This document shows, piece after piece, positions 57,840 through 64,000 of a DNA stretch of 64,000 nt; position 1 is the stretch's first letter; every line of letters starts with the position of its first letter. The stretch lies in assembly GCA_020543525.1 (NCBI GenBank), contig JAHYIO010000033.1, positions 620,001 through 684,000 of the forward strand, written 5' to 3'. The position numbers and the translations under genes were made by a program. The stretch is from Coriolopsis trogii (Eukaryota; Basidiomycota; Agaricomycetes; Polyporales; Polyporaceae). The notes under the pieces were generated by a model. The model made no database searches and had not been told where the DNA came from. It saw nothing but the letters and a program-made list of their open reading frames with translations.

Positions 57840-58679
57840 TGCTATCAACTATGGATCAATCATCACACTGTACGTGTCAGGTTTGCAGTAGCGAGGTGTG
57901 CATTGACAACAGTGCAAGTGACGCAGTCTTTCTTAGCACTTTCAATCAACTCCTACTGGACTCACTCGTTTCTGGACGACGTCTGTGCACGTCTGAATTT
58001 GACCCTCTTCAAAATGGAGTCAGTTAGTTTCTGTTGTTCTGCATTCGAAATTTGACAGAACCATGTGTACAGCTCATGAGAACCAGTTGCCACGGCGGAC
58101 GCTCGTCGGGTCATCGAAGAGCATGCCAGGGCCATCGTGATCCTCAAACATCAACTCAATGCCATGGTCCTCCGGAGATCCTGGGATATATCTTGCTCGA
58201 GACATTTATACGCAGTAGATCTCCGCCGATTCGTGCCCAAGCACTCACCTCAATCCCTGGACCAAGGTGGCCCTTAACACACCAAGACTATGGAGCTTCA
58301 TCATCATACCCGGAGGGCGATCGGCGAAAGAGTTGTGCGCGCGGTCGAAAATAGCTCCACTGTGTATCAAAGCGAAAATTTCTATCATAGGCAGTGACAA
58401 GACCTACAGCCTAGTCGGCGAAATCTTGGTAGAGGACTCCGATGCGCGGACGTGGTGGAGGACTCCCCTATGGAATTACTGACGTATTGCATTCTGAAGC
58501 GCCGTCTCCACCAGTGTCCCATTCAAAAGCTTTACCTGATCCACGTCCTCAACGTCGACGAGAAGGACGTAGATCGTCTCAGGGAACTCGTTCCTATTGT
58601 GCAATGGGATGGGGTGAACGATCGTGTCTCCTCCGAAGAATACGGGGAATGGGATCATCGCTTGTCGTCTGACGATTGA
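57840..58679 (+). pseudogene. F-box/LRR-type gene relic
   Basis: Pieces of a mushroom F-box protein lie in order but in different frames: an N-terminal leader helix ADARRVIEEHARAIVILKHQ, the F-box start PPEILGYILLETFIRSR (shifted one frame), TPRLWSFIIIPGGRS with SKIAPLCIKAKISI, and the typical C-terminus LYLIHVLNVDEKDVDRLREL...VQWDGVNDR ending at 58679. The long leucine-rich middle normally present is missing. Splicing could hide one of the shifts, but not all, so I call a deleted, frameshifted relic. The family assignment is from memory of mushroom F-box proteins. Confidence 0.45.
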
Positions 58680-59453
58680 GTTCTTCGAGGACACTTTCTG
58701 TTTGCCGTCTGCACCGAGACGATGGACTTATGTATTGCTCATCGACTAGGAGGAATGATCGTCACAAGCATGGGGGGCTCGGGAAAGACATGTCAAAGCA
58801 TTGATTAGATTGTCTGTCGTTCGTATCACTCATCGCACCTCGTCATTATCAGAATGTAAGACAGATAGAGAAACCAGAGCCATGAAACCCACCGGGCGAC
58901 ATCCTGCGAGTATCCGCCCACTGCTACGGCTCTCCACGTTCAAGACACACTAGTTGCTGGTGGACGAGTCTGACGATGACGGCACACACCACGCACCAAA
59001 ACAACAGCAAATGTCTGTCGCAGAAGCCATGGCCAAAGCCAAAGCCAAACAGATCAGATTTAAGCTTCCGTTACCCAGGAAAAGGAACAACATGAGAATG
59101 ATAACACAGCCGACATACAACATGACGTATACGGTATGCGACGTGAGACCCAGCAATATTTGGAAAGTCCGTGATGTACAGTACAATATAATATATGAAT
59201 GACACAGCAAAGAGCGGCAGGATTGGTGATGGTAGTGTGGGGATGACGTACGGGAAATGGGGGGTATTGCGCAGTGCGTCGAGTAGCATGAACGAATGGG
59301 AGCAGCGGGACGAGGTGTACATCAGGGATGACGGTCCGTGTGCGGCGACTGTCCTGAGATCAAACGAGCGATCGGGACGAGGCAATATATAAACAGGCGA
59401 CGTCGATATCATATTGCCTTAGCGGCAGTCCGAGAGGTGCAGACGCGCGCCCA
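58680..59453. other. Intergenic with small coding-like fragments
   Basis: Holds a 17-codon fragment with a P-loop-like GGSGKT (58755-58808), and an open stretch at 58954-59202 with a Lys/Ala repeat (MAKAKAKQIRF). Neither can be extended into a gene. TATATAAA occurs at 59392 on the plus strand without a gene to serve. Confidence 0.35.
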
Positions 59454-61984
59454 CTATGTGTTCGCAGCCTTGACAAGGTCGGCTGCGCGTTCGGCGAGCG
59501 CGTACGTCGGGACCATCGTGTGTGACGCGGGGATATACGGCTGTATACCCAGCAGCGTCAGCTATCCACCTCGCATACGAGACCCAGCAGTACACTCACG
59601 AATGCAGACGCGTCGACGACACGCAGGCCTTGTACACCCTTGACGGTGAGGTCCGGGTTGAGCGCGCCACTCCCGCGGGCTGTTGAGCCCTTCTTGCCCA
59701 TCGCGACCGTGCCCGAGACGTGGTTGACGACGAGCGCGTTCTGGCGGATGAACGCGTCGATCTGTGCATCCGTGCGTGCGTTCGCTGAGTCGCCGACCTC
59801 GTAATCGATCCAGTCCTGCCACGCAGGTGCGCTGAGGAACTTCCGCCCGGCCTTGAGAGCCTCGCGCATTGTGAAGATGTCGAACCCGCCTTTGTCGCTG
59901 AGCAGGCCGGGGTCGATGATCGGGTAGTCGAAGGGGTTTGATGACTTGAGTGTCAGGCTACCGCCTATGATATCATGTGTGAGCCTTCCGTGGCGTTGCC
60001 AGAGGCCCAAGATAGGGAGACTTACGGGACGCGGGCGTGTAGAGGTTGCTTATGAGCGTGAGGAAGTTTCCAGTCGGGGCAGCACCACCAGCAAACGCAA
60101 TGAAAAGATCCTACAGTATGGAGTCGCCCGATGAGCACCGACCTCGGGGACAAATCGTGTCGGAGTCTACGACTCACCGAGAAGATCAACTGGTAGTGTG
60201 GCGCAGTCTTGCCAGCGCTAGGGTCAGCCATCGACTTGAAGATGCTCGAATTGCTTGGGAGACGTCCCCATGCCCACTGGTTGCACGCGCCAAGCGTGAA
60301 GTCGCCCGTGCGGTCGCTCAACCATTGGTTCAGCTGCTCGGCCTGGAACGTCGCGTTCGCCATTAGCGTGTCGAGCGTGTCCGTCGACTTGACCTTGTAG
60401 TTTGTCGTCAGCAGCGGGTGGTCCTGCATGTTCTGGCCCACGTCGGGGAGATCGACCAGCGAGGAGATGCCAAGCTTGGACAGCTGCGCCTTTGGACCGA
60501 TCCCAGAAAGAAGAACTGATGGGAGTGCACATGGGACACGCGGAGATGAACATGGATCAGGATGAGTAGGCATTTCCAACATCAAAGACGGACAGAGGAC
60601 ACTCACGGATTTGAGGAGTACCGATGGCTCCAGCAGAGAGGATGACTTCTCGCTTGGCGTTTACGGTGTACACCTGCTTATTCGGGCCGCTAGTGAACTG
60701 AACACCGCGCACGATGGGTGTACCCCCGGTGCTACTGGACTTCACGACCTTGATCACCTGGGTGTTCACGATTACATCCAGATTGACACGAGTGCGGAGG
60801 GCTGGTTCGATGTAATCCCTTGCCGAATTCGAACGAGCGCCGTCTTGGATCTGTAAGTGTTACCCAACAAGCGGGCTCAGCATCCAGCCTGCCGTCTTCG
60901 TCTGCAGTAGAAACGAACGAACCGCGAAGGGAGTCCAGCCTGACGAAGAGGATCACGTAAGCCACACGCTGGGGCAGTAGCGTAGTGAGCACTCACTGAA
61001 ACCAATCATGTCGCCAGAGTTAACGTCCCTGTTGTAGGGGAACTGGGAGGCGAGCTGGCTCTGCGCTTTCAACCCGATCGTATCCGTCTGGAGAGTGACC
61101 TGGGGCAGCCCCGCGCCGACGGGTCCCCCGGTGTTGTGTATGCTAGGGTCATACTTCTTTTGAGCGTCAACGACGTTTGGAGAGTTCGTGAAGTTCTCAA
61201 GCTGTTGCGAGCATCAGGATCACAGCGACTACCAGCGAGGGGCGACACACACCTTGCCCAAGTATGCCGTCATGCTGTTCCAACCCCAGCCCTTCTCGCC
61301 TGTTACGGACGCCCAACGGTCGTAGTCGTCCTTCGCACCGCGCGTGTAGATCATGTAGTCTAGCGGTGCCACATTCAGTAGACTGGACAGAGCTACGCCA
61401 TGTGGAAGCGACATACTGATAGATGTTGAGCCTCCAAGGACCTTCCCGCGCGCATAGCCGATGCTACGGTTGTTAAGAGCAGTCTGTGGGGTCGTCGTAT
61501 AGTTCCAGTCCTTATTCGGGGAACCGCACACGTGTAAGACTCTCCAAGCATGAAGGGAGAATATGCGACACTCACAAAGGTCGAACCTGTCAATCCAGCT
61601 GCGAGCAAAGGAATCTGGATGCTCGTATTATTGTAGTCACTGGCATCATCCTTCAGTACCCCGACGAGCGATATTTCCAAGTCAATTACAGCGTACCTCG
61701 AGCCAGCCTCAATCAATAGAACCCTCTTCGACCCGTCTTCCGTCAAACGATTCGCCATTACCCCACCGGCAGCGCCTCCTACGAATTGGCATGATCAGTA
61801 CCTCGTGTGGATGCACAGAAGTTCTGAACGGTTACTCACCACCGACAATAACATAATCATACTGTGTAAGGTAAATTTGCCATTTGGCCTCGTCCGCACT
61901 CTGGAAGACCGCCCCGAGGGCCGCCTGAGGAGCAGCCAAGGCGAGGAAGAGCAGAGCTGCTCGAACATAGGAGGGAGCAATCAT
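59454..61984 (-). CDS. Secreted GMC oxidoreductase (AA3 family)
   Basis: FAD-dependent alcohol or sugar oxidase/dehydrogenase of the glucose-methanol-choline family, secreted; in wood-decay fungi such enzymes supply H2O2 or recycle quinones. It starts at 61984 with signal peptide MIAPSYVRAALLFLALAAPQ, has about ten exons, and ends with TAG at 59454; about 600 aa. The FAD-binding fold is YDYVIVGGGAAGGVMANRLTE...VLLIEAG. GMC signature 1 is GYARGKVLGGSTSIS, and signature 2 is GAIGTPQI joined to LLSGIGP. The catalytic His region is NHVSGTVAMGKKGS, and the second active-site His lies in PYIPASHTMVPTYALAERAADLV, exposed once the last intron is removed. The substrate cannot be told from sequence; aryl-alcohol oxidase-like and other AA3_2 types are possible. 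A TATATA box lies about 130 bp upstream. Confidence 0.92.
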
Positions 61985-62113
61985 CGCGAATGTATGTGTG
62001 CCGGAAACGAAGCCAACGGCGGCGTCAAAGGAGTGAAAAGGTGTAGTGGGTGGAAAGGGGAAGGAGAAAGAGTAGGGATCAGCGGGAGGGAGGTACGGCT
62101 ACCTGCCATCACC

Positions 62114-62119
62114 TATATA
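62114..62119 (-). promoter_or_regulatory. TATA box of the GMC gene
   Basis: GGGTATATAGG on the minus strand, about 130 bp upstream of the ATG at 61984. Confidence 0.4.
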
Positions 62120-63049
62120 CCCCTCCTCGACGGCGACAACGGACAGGATGACACTTTCATCCGGACTCACCACGGTCCGCGCGACGCATCCAATGTATCA
62201 TCATCCCCTGGCGTCCTGGACCTTTCTTCAGGAACGACATTTCGAAAGGACGTACGAAAGTATCTGCATGGCATCACCCATTGCAACGGAGGGCAGCGCG
62301 GAGATCGTAGACGCTCGAGCGGGCGCGGTTCCGTTACATTCATGCATCTGTTTGTTGGATCGGAATCACCAACGACGCCACGGAGAGCGTCGTCGCATCA
62401 ATCGGCTAGGTAGCATGCGCACAAGTACCTGAAATTACGAGATCTCCGCCGGACGGTGTCGGGTACCAGGACCAATAGACCCATACGAAATGAAATGCTC
62501 TGGACGAACTACAGGTTTCACGAATGTCAGACTTTGGCGACCGCAAGCAGATGCATGCATTCAACTCACCTGCAGGTACTTACTGGAATGCGTGGTCATA
62601 CTGGAAGCCACCTGGTGATCCGGGGACCGTTTGCTCAACATCAGATCTTCTTTCTGGAAAAGGAAACGCGGAATTGATTGGACATACTGACCACCTTCAC
62701 TTCATCCTTGCAAGCAACGCCCTGCCGCTCTCCATCACGAGCGCACCATATGCAGCAGTATGCAACACGGCACAAGCAACGACCCGGTCCCAGGCTTCAG
62801 CCTTGGATATCGCCATCAACGAAATTACAATCTGCATGACAAGTCAGATTTCGCAGATTGTCAAGAGTACATAAGCAAGCGTTGCTCAGCTACACATCAC
62901 AATGATACATCTCTGATTGAGTCCCAAAGCACAAAAGCAGGAACATTAGAGAGAGTCGCGGAGTACAAAGCCCCTCAGAGGCTAAATGCTGCAAACTGCG
63001 CGAAGCAGGACCAGGTACGAAGGCTGAAGCTCAGCTGAGGGCGATGAGC
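62120..63049. other. Intergenic, GMC promoter side
   Basis: About 930 bp between the GMC core promoter and the 3' end of the HUA1-like gene. Short frames only; nothing recognised. Confidence 0.45.
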
Positions 63050-64000
63050 CTACACGAACGTCCGTCCGACCCCGTTGCAGATCCCGCAGGTCTCCTCGTC
63101 AAAGATGAGGAACGACGTCTTGCCCTTCCCGCCACAACGCCAGCACAGCCGCCCGCCAATGCGCGGATCCCCAGGCGGATAAACGGCAACGCCCCCGCCC
63201 GCTGTGGGCGGACCGCCGTTGTGCAAAAGTCCTGGTGAGCCCCACGAAGGCGGCGGAAAGTAGGCACCGGGACCGGGACCAGGGCCAGGACCACCGCCGC
63301 CCAGGTACGGCGACACAGGCAGGACCCCTCCTGCGATGGGGATGACGCGTGCGGATGATGCGCCAGGGTAGCCGTTGCTCGCCCTGGACATCGTCGCCGA
63401 TCGCCCAAGGCCCTGATCCCCGGCGAAGGGACCGGACCAAGACGCGCTTTGTTGGTGGAGAGATGATTGCGGCGCGTGAAAGGTCGGAAGCGGGCGCTGA
63501 AACGAGGAACTTGAGGAGGAGGAGGATGAGCCGTCAGCCGACCAGGGCGCATATGTGATGGGACCGCTGTACGGTTTCGCATATTTGTCCCAACACCGGG
63601 AGCACGGATGGGAGGGGTCGAAGTTCCTGTATCCTGTGTTTCGACCTGAAGATCAGGAGTTTAGTTTATCATAAGATAGCTTCAAAGATGGCATATAGAA
63701 CGCCACAAGCAGAACACGGACACTCACATTTCTGACATTCGAATCCGTTTGGATATACGAGTACCTTGCCGTGACGCAAAAGCGGGTGCCCAGGCACTGG
63801 ACGTTCGGTTGGACGACCATCATCTGGGACACCATCACTGGTAGGGGACGTCGGAGACGTGGGCGCGTTCTTGCGTGAAGGCTCGCCAGGAGGTGGCGCA
63901 AATCTCCCCATTGAGGACGAGGAAGACGTACCAGGACTCCCGCTCGAGTACTGTGCGCTCGCCCCGCCATATAACCCTCCATCGCCTCCACCTGCGGCAT
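63050..64000 (-). CDS. HUA1-like proline-rich zinc-binding protein (partial)
   Basis: Minus-strand gene whose 5' end lies beyond the right edge. Visible exons are 64000..63728 and 63645..63050 (intron 82 nt). The conserved core HPLLRHGKVLVYPNGFECQKC, then GYRNFDPSHPCSRCWDKYAKPYSG, and the C-terminal GDPRIGGRLCWRCGGKGKTSFL with ETCGICNGVGR are the paired Cys-x2-Cys blocks of fungal Hua1-type proteins (DnaJ-like zinc-binding, linked in yeast to actin/endocytic assembly). Between them lies a Gly/Pro/Ser-rich linker with PGPGPGPG runs, presumably disordered. The N-terminal visible part is Gly/Ser-rich. The stop is at 63050. Confidence 0.82.

Noticed and set aside
58954..59202. 82-codon frame with a Lys/Ala repeat
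   Set aside because: No ATG at the start of the coding-like part, no extension by splicing, and AT-rich chance composition at its 3' half.

Overview
This is genomic DNA from a filamentous basidiomycete, most likely an Agaricomycete (a wood- or litter-decay mushroom; Polyporales is my guess, not shown). The evidence is dense short introns (about 48-80 nt, mostly GTRNGY...YAG), short intergenic gaps, and family content: NACHT STAND proteins with an MLKL-like helical N-terminus, a HET protein, MYND proteins, an AT-hook/zinc-ribbon protein with an AlkB-like end, a secreted class 3 lipase, a GMC oxidoreductase, and a Cys-rich single-pass surface protein with a Ser/Thr stalk. No prokaryotic, viral, rRNA or convincing tRNA feature was seen.

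Layout. 0-0.6 kb: 3' end of an unrecognised gene. 2.1-10 kb: two same-strand NACHT paralogues (2235-4675, with a one-base frameshift, and 7433-9939, intact) sharing a promoter-proximal block and enclosing an inverted Ure2p-like glutathione transferase. 10-12.2 kb: DUF4140/DUF4139 protein. 12.6-13.1 kb: a small repeat element with palindromic inverted ends. 14.2-16 kb: an orphan many-exon gene. 17.7-23.7 kb: a RING-finger protein and a TMEM184/OST-alpha-type membrane protein. 24.9 kb: a possible tiny basic protein. 26.3-33.1 kb, minus strand: HET protein, a poorly resolved gene, and the AlkB-like protein. 34.4-38.9 kb, minus strand: MYND protein and FAD monooxygenase. 38.9-45.5 kb: gene-poor, GC-rich stretch. 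45.5-53.7 kb, minus strand: lipase, vacuolar M28 membrane protease, NOL8-like RNA-binding protein. 54.5-58.7 kb, plus strand: surface protein, second MYND paralogue, F-box relic. 59.5-64 kb, minus strand: GMC oxidoreductase and a HUA1-like protein cut by the window edge.

Functional themes. Two NACHT proteins and a HET protein lie within 26 kb; such families act in fungal non-self recognition and regulated cell death, although a shared pathway here is only inference. GST, FAD monooxygenase, GMC oxidoreductase and secreted lipase fit the detoxification and decay repertoire of such fungi. The rest is housekeeping or uncharacterised. Exon boundaries were read by eye from splice consensus and frame continuity; where I could not settle them I say so.
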